Source: Apostichopus japonicus
Taxonomy: Eukaryota > Echinodermata > Holothuroidea > Aspidochirotida > Stichopodidae
DNA: 64,000 bases
Reading direction: 5' to 3'
Assembly (NCBI RefSeq): GCF_037975245.1
Contig: NC_092563.1
Coordinates: 24,460,960 to 24,524,959, forward strand
A program made the position numbers and the translations under genes. Below the pieces are notes generated by a model. That model was not told the DNA's origin. It saw only the letters and a list, made by a program, of their open reading frames with translations, and did no database searches. Positions 46,358-57,525 of the stretch are shown piece after piece (within the stretch, counting starts at the first letter, position 1; each line of letters starts with the position of its first letter).

Positions 46358-47210
46358 TCAGACACAGATCACATATGAGTGCAGGTCAAAGGTTTCAAAT
46401 ATGAATATGCATTGGTCCCAGAATTTCTTTTTACCAATTACAGTTATTGACCTACTATCATTAGTATTGTTCATTAGGTAGCGTCTGTATAGCTGATTTT
46501 TTCTCTTAATGGATTTTAAGATTCCATTAGCTATCCAAGGGTGTTTCTTTTTCCTCCTTTTTGTTTTACTGATGTTATGTAATGGAAAACAGGTATTGTA
46601 CGTTGAATTAAATGAATCAAAGAAAGCATTATAAGAAGTGTTAGCGTCAGGCTTAGTAAGCACCTCATCTCATGTTTTACTTTTAATTTCAGAAATAAAC
46701 TTATTAATTTTCTTAATTGCTTTTATTACAGACTTGCAATGGGTTAATACCTAACTGTACTCTGATTCCCAGAGGCATGAAAAATAATAGAAAAATGGTC
46801 ACTAATATCTGTAATAAGTATTCCAGACGTCATCAACATTGGCTAAAAGGTTGTCAATTATGGTGGCAGAAGATGGACTAACCCTATTAGGTTTAGTTAT
46901 TGTGGGATAAAACCCGCTCGAATAAATAAGGTTAAGAAAGTCAATAGATATGCTTGCTTTAGATAAATCAATATTAAAATCTCTCATAATATAGGTACTG
47001 CAGTGGTCATTAGCAATGGTGCTCAGGGTAGGCTGCATATTTAAATTGAAATCATCATTCGAACTGTTGGGAGTTCTGTATACACAACCAACGATAAACT
47101 TTTCGTTACTAGGTGTATTCGTTTCAATGAATATCGCTTCAATAGGATTGTTTAAAATAGACAAATCTGTACAGTGCTTTTTATTAAAGTCATTATAAAA
47201 ATGCTTGGCT
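46358..47210 (-). mobile_element. LINE endonuclease-domain fragment (dead)
   Basis: The minus strand encodes an apurinic-type endonuclease domain of a non-LTR element: FIVGCVYRTPNSSNDDF, then MRDFNIDL (normally GDFNID), SGFYPTITKPNRVS, and after a frameshift DISDHFSIIFH, which holds the SDH catalytic motif. Further down TKRRKKKHPWIANGILKSIK is the linker between endonuclease and RT. RT is missing and the frame is broken, so the copy is inactive. Confidence 0.85.
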
Positions 47211-48790
47211 GATGTTTATACATACTGTACATAAAACCTGTCCTAGTGAGTACAGAAAGGTCATTAAGGTCAAAAGGACATTAGAGGTCAAACTGGTCTA
47301 AAAACTGGTAACTGATTGAGAAATAAACTCGGAGGAACTTCATATTTGTTGCATAGAGCCACATGTGTGTAATTGTGCTGGCCATGATGCTCAAAACTTG
47401 AATACCTTTTTTGCAATCTGTGTGAGGGGTGGGGTATTAGGTGGGACAAGCCTGATCAAGCACATCGCCTGCAACATGGCAGTTATGAAAAGCAGAGTAA
47501 AAAGGGAGAAAAAGTACAAAGTAGACAAACAATTATTCAGAATTGGAAGCTTAAAAAACTAACAAGAAGCAGCCATAGGGAAAGGAAGCTGACTAATTCA
47601 CTGAGGGGATGCTGCCATAGCCCTGGAAAATCCACTCCCCCTGGGGCAACTAACCACGGAAGAAGGAACAAAAAAAATTCTTGTGGCTGGGTGTTGTCTC
47701 CAGAATTAAACCTGACTGTGCAGTCTAGTATTCAAATGGTTTTATAGGCAGTAATGCATTGAATCACAAAGCCTTTTGTCTTTATGGTTAAGTTTATGGG
47801 TTTCTATTGTGGTCATGTTTGCATGCAGTCTTTGGAAATGATGTTTGAAACGATTGTGTAAATTTTATTAGAGTGAAATGTTTTGTCAAATTTGTCACAG
47901 TAGTCATATAGACCATATAGTGCTACTGGCGTGTTTTTTTTTTGATGCCCTTGTTTTGGTTTACTCTTTAACCCTACTCTCTGAAGCAGGACTTGTCTGT
48001 ATGATTTAACCATACCAACGTGTTTGGAAGCCTTTTGTGTTTTGCCAAATTAGTGACAAGTTATCAGCATGCAGTAAACCTCTACCCATGTTGAAGACTT
48101 TTTTGAAATGATGATTTGTTTGCTTCGTTCTAAATATTTCAGATTGTGAGGGAGCAGATGTGTCTCTGTTTTGACGAGACTGAGTGGCAGCAATTACCTG
48201 AACCATGTAGAGAGAGCTTTTATGATTTGAATTTAGTTTTGCAAACAAAACCTTTGATGTGTAACGCTATGAATTATCTATAGCTAGCTTGTTGCAAATG
48301 TTTAGAAATATGTTACTCACAATTTCCTTTCACTCCTTTCCTTTAAATATGACCACATGAATCAGCTGATTCAGGTAGTTCCTATGGTTTTCTTCATAGA
48401 GACACAACTTCAACTGGCCATTTCACTAGTAAAAGTTCCTTTTTTTGTTAGTTTGAAATGGAAAATGATTTCTATAAAAGAGTTATCTTTCCAATGACCT
48501 AACTTTTCTCATGTTCAAAGACTGTTTATGACCAGACTTTGGGGGGGGGGGGGAAGGGGGGTTAAAGGGAAAGACTCATCTTATCCATTTAAGTAGACTT
48601 CCCTATTCAATTTGCACAAGGAACTATGCTTAAATGGTAACTCATTACAGAGTGCAGGTTTCTATGGCATTGTTCTCCTCCTTAATAATGACTATGGATC
48701 TCACTGAAACAAAACTGAAACTGATTAAACTGTTACAATGACTCTAATTGATTGAGATTTGCCAACAGACAAGACATATGCATGTTATAA
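47211..48790. other. Intergenic, no gene recognised
   Basis: No supported gene. G-run of 14 at about 48541. Confidence 0.45.
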
Positions 48791-48900
48791 TTCCTTTATT
48801 TGTTTTATCGCCAATTGTGTACGATGGGAAAGGAAGTCTCCTATAAAGTCTTAAAAAGACTTAACAAGGTAGGAGACTCCCTGGAAGAAAAGAAAAGAAA
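48791..48900 (-). mobile_element. LINE 3' UTR fragment
   Basis: The block GGAAGTCTCC ... GACTTAACAAGGTAGGAGACTCCC next to CTTTATTTG closely resembles 52187-52300, including a TTTATT-type tail on the plus strand. It is probably the 3' end of a LINE on the minus strand. Confidence 0.55.
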
Positions 48901-49044
48901 AATCTACAAATATATAATACAGAATATACGTCAGGATTAAAAATACAGTAATAATATCCTAATGATGATGAGATGGATAGCATGTCAGGATTTTTTTTTG
49001 GTTATGCTTGACGTAAATCACTCCAGATCGCATTAGTGTAGCAC

Positions 49045-49620
49045 TATGAATGACAATGACAATGAAACTGTTTATTTCCAACACAAAAGATAAGTAAATT
49101 TTAAACAAGAATTCAATACATATAATCAAATAATCATGGTATTATATATAATTCAATGAAAGCTACCAAAGATCTAATGTGTGGAAAAGGAGAAAAACTG
49201 AAGTGCAATACTTATGAATCGTTTTCCTTCAAATATGTGTTGAAAAGTATAGACAAAAGAAGTAGTCAAGACAAGTTAACATACATAAAGTTACAAAAAT
49301 AACAGAAAATTGAGGAAAAAAAGAAAAGATTGAGAGAAAAAGAAAGGAAAGAAAGAAAAGATTGGGCATTTATACATATTTTACATTAATGGAGATAATC
49401 AATTTGAACTAGCAGTGGATAACAACATTTGTTTGTACATTTCTTAAATAATGACTGGGTTCCATTGTTCTTCAGTTTATCATCAAATGAATTCCAGAGT
49501 TTAACACCAGAGATGGAGATGCACATCTGTTTTTTGGTTGTTCTTTCAAAAATTTGTTTAAAATTATAATTCTTGTGCAATGCAGTGTGTATAAGTCAAC
49601 TCGACAGGTTTCACATACCT
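49045..49620 (-). mobile_element. LINE 3' end, ORF2 carboxyl terminus
   Basis: The minus strand encodes YNFKQIFERTTKKQ, then ISISGVKLWNSFDDKLKNNG and QSLFKKC, the WNS-containing carboxyl end typical of CR1/L2 ORF2. The frame is broken upstream. The 3' end shows AATAAAC followed by a short ATTGTC repeat at about 49045-49065. Confidence 0.78.
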
Positions 49621-50800
49621 CAACTATATAAGTCATTATGATAACTCTAACATTTAAGATGTGCAAGTTTGTGCCACATCAATTGATACAATCAGTGGTA
49701 CATATGAGGTCCTATTCAATAGATAGCATTTATAAATACCATTTTGAGATCTTGAGATATCATGGACAAGAAAGAAGTGATAAATATTGAAATTTGTCAA
49801 TGAAGTTTATGATTTCAAGATAACTACAACTCCCAAGAAATCTTTATAGCAAGATAAAAAAAAATCATCATACATGCATTTTACACTAGGTGCATGTGCA
49901 TATCAACAAATTAATATCTTATCTTGGGGGTGGGGAGGCTTTGATGATGACATGTTAGTCACAAGGTGTAAAAGCCTTCACTTTTTCATCTTTGTTTGTT
50001 TGGTCATAGTTACATGATAAAGCTAAAATTACAGTCAAACCTACATAAAGACAATTATACATAGCAGAATTGGTTGAAGACAAGGTATTTCCAAGAACAT
50101 TAATTAAATTCCTCCTTTTTTGTTGTGTAGAGTGTATTGTATTTGATATATTACTGTTTTGTTTGACAAAAGCAGGCGTAACACTGGTAACCTGGTTACA
50201 TTGTTTGTACAGCCCAGATCTCTTTCATACTATGCTGACATTCCATTACTCATTTGTGTAGGCTGACGAATTTCCGTTAGCATTCTAAGACTATCAAGTT
50301 TGGGTTAATATAAAGCACCTACTGAATAGAAATCATTTTCAATAAAAGAATAAATTTATATTCATTCTTATATGGTTCTGCAGTGCATATTGTGAACTTG
50401 ACTGGTTACTTCATATGACTAGCTAAAGCAAACTTCTGTTGAATACAAATGGAGGAAGAATTTATTATGTTCATTTTTAAATCCAAATTATTGCAACTAG
50501 CATCTTTAAAGAGAGTTGATGTACGTAAACACATGGAATCCTTCTTGGAACTCAAAACAAACCGTTACGCAGCAAATATTGCTACAAAATAAGCATAGTT
50601 CGCGCTAACTTTTTTCATAACTTTCTAAGTATAGCACTCAGAAAACTCTTTTTTATGTCATTTTGAAGAATATTGTGTCCTCTTTACAATGATGTGTCGT
50701 TATTGATTATGCGTGTGAACTACACCCCGTAATTTTTAATCTAAAAATGTATAAACCAAAAATCACCGGAAAGCAGTGAACATCTTCAAAATGTCCCTAT
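49621..50800. other. Intergenic, no gene recognised
   Basis: No supported gene; AT-rich DNA. Confidence 0.45.
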
Positions 50801-50814
50801 CTCTTAATGCTTAT

Positions 50815-51078
50815 ATTGCAATTGGGAGGTTCGGGGTTCGATCTCTGGCCCGTTCATAGTAAGGTGGGTTTTTCAGCCAAGAGCAATATACGTTTTCCAA
50901 TCTGAAATGATTCTCTAAATTTAAAAGATTCCAAATTTGAGTTAAAATGTTGACTTAGAAGCCACCCGACATGAAAGTTGTAATCCATAAGCCCTTGCGG
51001 GTTTCTCCCACATTTGTGGTCGCTTAAGTGTCATAAAAATAACTGCCTGATTATTATTATTATTATTATTGTTATTAA
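50815..51078 (+). mobile_element. Candidate tRNA-derived SINE with (ATT)n tail
   Basis: A B-box-like GGGGTTCGATCTCTGG at 50832, a unique body, and an ATT microsatellite tail at about 51051-51078. No clear A box was found, so the tRNA origin is tentative. Confidence 0.45.
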
Positions 51079-52186
51079 GTGAATCATTTCTGATTCAAAA
51101 ATATAGGCTGCTCAATTACAAAAGTTAAAACACCGGAAGTTAATTGCAGTGCTATATGAAGGCTTTGATTTAGTTTTCCAATTTGTTTTTACTGTGTTTC
51201 TTACATCATTTAATCATTTTTATTAAATTTATTACAGTCGGAGAAAAATTCAGATAAAAAAATAATACTGTTATAGTGTTAACTGATTTATTCTGATTGA
51301 CCGTCCAAAAATATTGCTTGAGACAGTTTTGAAAAGTTTAATCTAACAATTGCAGTTTGAATTTCAGGTTTCGGCTTTGATGTCATATGTGGTGATATAC
51401 CCGTTATATTTTTGTAAATTATGTGAAGAGTGCTATTGAAAAGCCTAATCTGTTCTTGTTTTCTACCATGTAGGTGAAGAAATCTATAGCCAAAATCCTT
51501 TTGTCTATAGACCCTTTAAAGCTATTCATTCTATCTACATCTACATAAGCAACGACAAACATCTTTCTTAATGTGCTAGAGAGGTTAAAAAGTTACAGTG
51601 TTTCAAATTTATTTAGATGGTATTATCTTTTCCAAAAGTTGAAAGTCATTTTTTTACTGAATTGAAAGTATTAGTTTGTGGATATTGAGTCACCCTTCTT
51701 TGGAGTCAGTCAGAAAAATCTAGATTGCTCTAATACAATCCTATTTATGACACTGATTCATGCTAGATTTTGAATATTAAGGCAATCAGAGGCTAAAACT
51801 TGCTTGAAGGATATTTATGGTTTCAGCTTCATTGAAAGTGTTTAGAACCACTGTTTGCATTATTGAAAATAAACTCATCAGTGTATGGCTAGTGGTACAC
51901 AAGTTGAGTAGTAGCTGCAGTTTAGATGTTATTAATTGTTATTGAAGGTCAAAGGTTATTTCAAATCATATTTTTTTTTGGGTATAATTGTTGAACAGGA
52001 TGCCAATGAGAATATTGGTTGGTGTCACCACTACTGCTTTATTTTAACTATCAAATAATATTACCAACTGGTATATTTTGTTATCATATTTCTTTTTACA
52101 GATTATTGCAGCTTTTACTGTATTGTGCAGTATATGCCTCATCCTACATTGCTATGTAAAGCTATAAATATGGACTAGTAATGATT
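51079..52186. other. Intergenic, no gene recognised
   Basis: AT-rich DNA without supported features. Confidence 0.45.
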
Positions 52187-52300
52187 TTTATTTATTTATT
52201 TATTTGATTTTCCACAGACATATACATGTGGAGGGAAGTCCTCTAAAAAGCCAATTCAGGCTTAACAAGGTAAAGGACTCCCAAGAAAGAAAGAAAAAAA
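52187..52300 (-). mobile_element. LINE 3' UTR fragment with (AAAT)n tail
   Basis: TTTATTTATTTATTTATTTG on the plus strand followed by GGAAGTCCTC and TTAACAAGGTAAAGGACTCC parallels 48791-48900. The repeat tail places the 3' end at the left, so the element reads on the minus strand. Confidence 0.6.
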
Positions 52301-52687
52301 ATACATATATTGACTGGCTGCATGTCCAAAGAGCCAGGGTGCAATTGTTAACAAGATGAGGACTGGACCAGACTAGAACAAGACAGGGCCACTGAAATTG
52401 GCTTCAATAACATGATGGTATGAATGGTATATTGGTAATATCACACCGGCATACTATTAACAGTTTATCATTGTCGCTATCAATAAAAATGTGGCCCTTT
52501 TGCATAATTCATGTGACTTCTCCTGAAATAGTATTTTGGTAATATTATTTTACTCCATGAATGTGTACCGTATAATGCTGCCACTGAAAATGTTAAAGTT
52601 GACCAATCAGCATTGAGTAAATGAATGTCTGTTAGGGACCTTAGGATTGAGTGATCCGAGATATGTTACAAAATTGAAATGTTGTAA

Positions 52688-54448
52688 AGACTGATTAATA
52701 TGATAGAATACCCGATTAATAGAATAGAACACCTGATTAATAGGATAGAATACCTGATTAACAGGATAGAATACCGGATTAATATGATAGAATACCCGAT
52801 TAATAGGATAGAATACCTGATTAATAGGATAAAATACCTGATTAATAGGATAGAATACCTGATAAATAGAATAGAATACCTGATTAATAGGATAGAATAC
52901 CTGATTAATAGGATAGAATACCTGATTAATAGGATAAAATACCTGATTGATAGGATAGAATACCTGATAAATAGAATAGAATACCTGATTAATAGGATAG
53001 AATACCTGATAAATAGAATAGAATACCTGATTAATAGGATAGAATACCTGATAAATAGAATAGAATACCTGATTAATATGATAGAATACCTGATTAATAG
53101 AATAGAATACCTGATAAATAGGATAGAATACCCGATTAACAGGATAAAATACCTGATTAATAGGATAGAATACCTGATTAATAGAATAGAATACCTGATT
53201 AATAGGATAGAATACCCGATTAACAGGATAGAATACCGGATTAATATGATAGAATACCCGATTAATACAATAGAATACCTGATTAATAGGATAGAATACC
53301 CGATTAACAGGATAGAATACCGGATTAATATGATAGAATACCCGATTAATAGGATAGAATACCTGATTAATAGGATAAAATACCTGATTAATAGGATAGA
53401 ATACCTGATAAATAGAATAGAATACCTGATTAATAGGATAGAATACCTGATTAATAGGATAGAATACCTGATTAATAGGATAAAATACCTGATTGATAGG
53501 ATAGAATACCTGATAAATAGAATAGAATACCTGATTAATAGGATAGAATACCTGATAAATAGAATAGAATACCTGATTAATAGGATAGAATACCTGATAA
53601 ATAGAATAGAATACCTGATTAATATGATAGAATACCTGATTAATAGAATAGAATACCTGATTAATAGGATAGAATACCTGATAAATAGAATAGAATACCT
53701 GATTAATATGATAGAATACCTGATAAATAGAATAGAATACCTGATTAATAGGATAGAATACCTGATAAATAGAATAGAATACCTGATTAATATGATAGAA
53801 TACCTGATTAATAGAATAGAATACCTGATTAATAGGATAGAATACCTGATAAATAGAATAGAATACCTGATTAATATGATAGAATACCTGATTAATAGAA
53901 TAGAATACCTGATTAATAGGATAGAATACCTGATTAACAGGATAGAATACCTGATAAATAGAATAGAATACCTGATTAATATGATAGAATACCTGATTAA
54001 TAGAATAGAATACCTGATTAATAGGATAAAATACCTGATTGATAGGATAGAATACCTGATAAATAGGATAAAATACCTGATAAATAGGATAGAACACATG
54101 ATTTATATGATAGAATACCTGATTAATAGAATACCTGATTAATAGGATAAAGTACCTGATTAATAGGATAGAATACATGATTAATAGCATTGATTACCTG
54201 ATTATTAGGATAAAATACCTGATTAATAGGATAGAATACCTGATTAATAGAATAGAATACCTGATTAATAGGACAGAATACCTGATTAATAGAATAGAAT
54301 ACCTGATTAAAACGACAGAATACCTGATTAATAGAATAGAATACCTGATTAATAGAATAGAATACCTGATTAATATGATAGAATACCTGATTAATAGAAT
54401 AGAATACCTGATAAATAGGATACAATACCTGATTTAATAGGATAGAAC
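52688..54448. repeat. 21-bp minisatellite, about 84 units, with 546-bp higher-order structure
   Basis: The unit is close to GATTAATAGGATAGAATACCT, with variants such as GATAAATAGAATAGAATACCT. Because 21 is a multiple of three and the unit lacks stops in several frames, very long open frames arise on both strands; they encode only a seven-residue repeat (LINRIEY on plus) and are not taken as genes. The rare variant GATTGATAGG occurs at 52945, 53491 and 54037, exactly 546 bp (26 units) apart. Confidence 0.95.
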
Positions 54449-55200
54449 ACAATATATGCTATAAGAAGAGGAATGTTTGTTTGTTGCACCATCCGTACCT
54501 GCCTACTGCCCACCATTACCACTGAATAATGCACCCAATAAGATGACTGTTTAGAGGAACGCAATGCTGCGTACTGGATGTTATGTTAATATATTGTTAA
54601 ACCCATGTTGACAATTTCTAGTTAATTAGCTAAGCATCTGTACAATCAGTTATAACAAACTAGCCTTAATTTGCAGATGTCCTTTTTAGATAAGAAAGTA
54701 CAGAAGAAATATTTGGAAAAGCCAATCAAATCTGTATTATTCCTTTTTTTTTTAACAAACCATTTACTTGGCATGTACTTTTTCCAGAACTTTTCCCCTT
54801 TAAAAAAAAAAAAAAAGCCCTAGCCTTTTTTGTTTGCCTACCCTATTTTTCAATTTAATTTAGTGTCAGTGTCCTAACACATGCAGAATCTATAAAGAAA
54901 CTATTTCAAATAGTTTAGCCATTCTGGCTACATGTCTTCGTATTGACCTGGTCCATCAAACCGAACAGGGTCGTTTGTGTTTCACACCTAACCTTTATTC
55001 TTTTAATGTGACAACTGGTAAGTCAAGACAGCCCCGAAGAAATAACCCCCATATCTGTTCATCATTCAATCCTGTTGTATCCTGTTGAACTTTTTGTGAC
55101 GTAATATCATTATTGAATTAGCTGTTAATCGCCTGAAAGGAGTAAATGAAAAAGCAATTATGGGGAATCCATTCAATTTCTTTTAGGAATGAAAAAACAA
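54449..55200. other. Intergenic, no gene recognised
   Basis: AT-rich DNA with poly-T and poly-A runs. Confidence 0.45.
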
Positions 55201-55325
55201 CAATGCAGACTTTGCCAATTGTTGTTGGAGTTCAACCATGAAATGGAATGAATATGAGGTGAAATGCAAAAATGCAGACTTTACCAATTGTTGTTGCAGT
55301 TCAACAATGAAATGGAATGAATCTG
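55200..55325. repeat. 69-bp tandem duplication
   Basis: ATGCAGACTTTGCCAATTGT at 55203 recurs as ATGCAGACTTTACCAATTGT at 55272, with following sequence ATGAAATGGAATGAAT in both. Confidence 0.88.
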
Positions 55326-55732
55326 AACTATGAATCAGAGTTACGTAGTCGTAGTGTACTGCCCACCTGACACCACTTGAGCTGCTCAACTGAAACTTTG
55401 TGGTTTGTTTGACTTATTGGGGGCATCATAGGCTGGTACAATAACATGCGTTTGACGTAATACTATATTTAAATAAGGGGTCAAAAAGTAATAAGTGTAA
55501 GTGTGTGTCAGTGTATGTTTCTGAACAGAAAAGTGTGTCGCAAACTCCTCATAAACTGTACAACCAGTCAATTGACTTAGACTTGGGATGTAGTGCCTGC
55601 ATGATTTATGATGTCATCGGGTGAGAAGTCAGAGGTCAAATAACCAAAAACATTATTTTAGCCATGATCTTATAAGGAATGACAAAATCCTCAAATCCAT
55701 TTGGGATGCAACATTCTGCAAGTTTGCAGCGA

Positions 55733-55900
55733 ATGTCAAAGGTCATGTGATCAAAGGAGGTCAAAGGTCATAAAGGCGAAAAAGCATTTTGCAGACAACT
55801 GATGGGAAGATGGACTTCAAACGTGGTGGGCATGTGTCTGGGCATAGGTTGTTGCGCCTGCGTGACTAAAGGATGTCATAGAGACAGAGGTCAAAGGTCA
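55733..55900 (+). promoter_or_regulatory. Cluster of DR1-type nuclear receptor half-site repeats
   Basis: AGGTCAAAGGTCA, a perfect direct repeat of AGGTCA with one-base spacing, occurs at 55758-55770 and 55888-55900, and a near match (TGTCAAAGGTCA) at about 55734. DR1 sites are bound by RXR, HNF4 and COUP-TF type receptors. Because the surroundings look like dispersed repeat DNA and no gene is adjacent, use as a regulatory element is only a possibility. Confidence 0.4.
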
Positions 55901-56480
55901 AGCTACTAAAAACAGCAATGTGACCATTACACACACACCAAAATAACAATACAGACCATAAATTGAAGCACAATCAGGCTATCACAGACTTTAATATCTA
56001 CAGTCTGTTTAGTAATTTGTAAAATGCCAAAGGCCACATGCTCAAAGGAAGTAAAAATCAAACTTGGCCAAACTCGTGCATGTACCAAAGTGACCTTCAA
56101 TGTGTGCTTAACTTATGTCAAGTTTCAAGTCAAGGATATTCCAGTAGCTAAAGTTGATGGCTTAACAAAATTGCTAGAAATATTAACATTAGCAATCAAA
56201 AAACGTTCTTGTTAATGTCAAACGATGAAATAGCTGAAATTGTCCCATCCATCAAGAAGTGCTGTAGTGACTGCATTGTTTGCATGAATATTTATTTTGT
56301 AACTCCATGGAATACCTTCTTGTTTATACGTTTTGTTGACTGTTTGCACTGGCAACCATTGTCTGAAGGCCTCATGGAATCACTAACATGTTTGCACTGG
56401 CAACCATTGTCTGATGGCCTCATGGAATCATTAATGTGTTTGCACTGGCAACCATTGTCTGATGGACTCATGGAATCATT

Positions 56481-56843
56481 CAAGGGCATAGGAACCAGGG
56501 GGGCTGGGGGGCGCCAGCCCCCCCAGTGAAAAATATGGGGGGCGGAAGTATCGTTCCGCCCCCCCGCTCCGCAAGTCAGAAAACCCCTTTTTCATTTCCA
56601 AATGAGATAAAAATCTCATTTGAAGCACCAAATTGCATCTAAGGCCAGGTGAAAATGCAAAATTCTTTACAAAATGGAGTGGGTGTTGAAGTGTGCTATA
56701 TTGCACCAAATTGCATCTGAGGCCACCTGGAAATGCAAAAAAAATCCAAAGGGGAGGGGGTCACCCCCTCCCCTTAGACCCCTCCCCCAGGCCGGCCAAC
56801 AGTCTTCAGCCCCCCAACGCAAAAGGACCTTCCTACGCCACTG
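56481..56843. mobile_element. hAT-type MITE, copy in minisatellite (left)
   Basis: Starts CAAGGGCATAGGAACC and ends with inverted CAGTGGCGTAGGAAGG. The 8-bp duplication GAATCATT flanks it exactly (56473-56480, 56844-56851). Complete 363-bp copy without coding capacity. Confidence 0.88.
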
Positions 56844-56995
56844 GAATCATTAATGTGTTTGCACTGGCAACCATTGTCTGATGGACTCATGGAATCATTA
56901 ATGTGGTTGCACTGGCAACCATTGTCTGATGGACTCATGGAATTATTAAAATGGTTGCACTGGCAACCATTTTCTGATGGACTCATGGAATCATT

Positions 56996-57356
56996 CAAGG
57001 GCATAGGAACCGGGGGGGCTGGGGGCCCAGCCCCCCCAGTGAAAAATATGGGGGGCGGAAGTATCGTTCCGCCCCCCCGCTCCGCAAGTCAGAAAACCCC
57101 TTTTTCATTTCCAAATGAGATAAAAATCTCATTTGAAGCACCAAATTGCATCTAAGGCCAGGTGAAAATGCAAAATTCTTTACAAAATGGAGTGGGTGTT
57201 GAAGTGTGCTATATTGCAACAAATTGCATCTGAGGCCACCTGGAAATGCAAAAAAAATCCAAAGGGGAGGGGGTCACCCCCTCCCCTTAGACCCCTCCCC
57301 CAGGCCGGCCAACAGTCTTCAGCCCCCCAACGCAAAAGGACCTTCCTACGCCACTG
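56996..57356. mobile_element. hAT-type MITE, copy in minisatellite (right)
   Basis: The same ends and interior as the left copy, 515 bp away. Flanks are GAATCATT and GAATCGTT (one mismatch). The identical insertion point indicates duplication together with the minisatellite, not a second transposition. Confidence 0.87.
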
Positions 57357-57525
57357 GAATCGTTAATGTGTTTGCACTGGCAACCATTGTCTGATGGACT
57401 CATGGAATCATTAATGTGGTTGCACTGGCAACCATTGTCTGATGGACTCATGGAATTATTAAAATGGTTGCACTGGCAACCATTTTCTGATGGCCTCATG
57501 GAATCATTAATGTGTTTGCAGTGGG

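Larger units (their letters stand above)
56341..57525. repeat. 48-bp minisatellite interrupted by two hAT MITE copies
   Basis: The unit TTTGCACTGGCAACCATTGT followed by CTGATGGACTCATGGAATCATTAATG recurs at about 48-bp spacing in 56341-56480, 56844-56995 and 57357-57525. The two gaps are filled by near-identical MITEs inserted at the same point of the unit. Confidence 0.92.

Noticed and set aside
52607-54190. Very long open frames (about 480-530 codons) on both strands
   Set aside because: They are produced by a 21-bp tandem repeat lacking stops in several frames; the protein is only a seven-residue repeat and the frames overlap each other on opposite strands.
52688-54448. CRISPR array
   Set aside because: The 21-bp units are contiguous without unique spacers and the DNA is eukaryotic.
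56209-57155. Repeat-containing frames with CLHWQPLSDGLMES
   Set aside because: They translate the 48-bp minisatellite and the MITE; both strands are open because the unit is a multiple of three.
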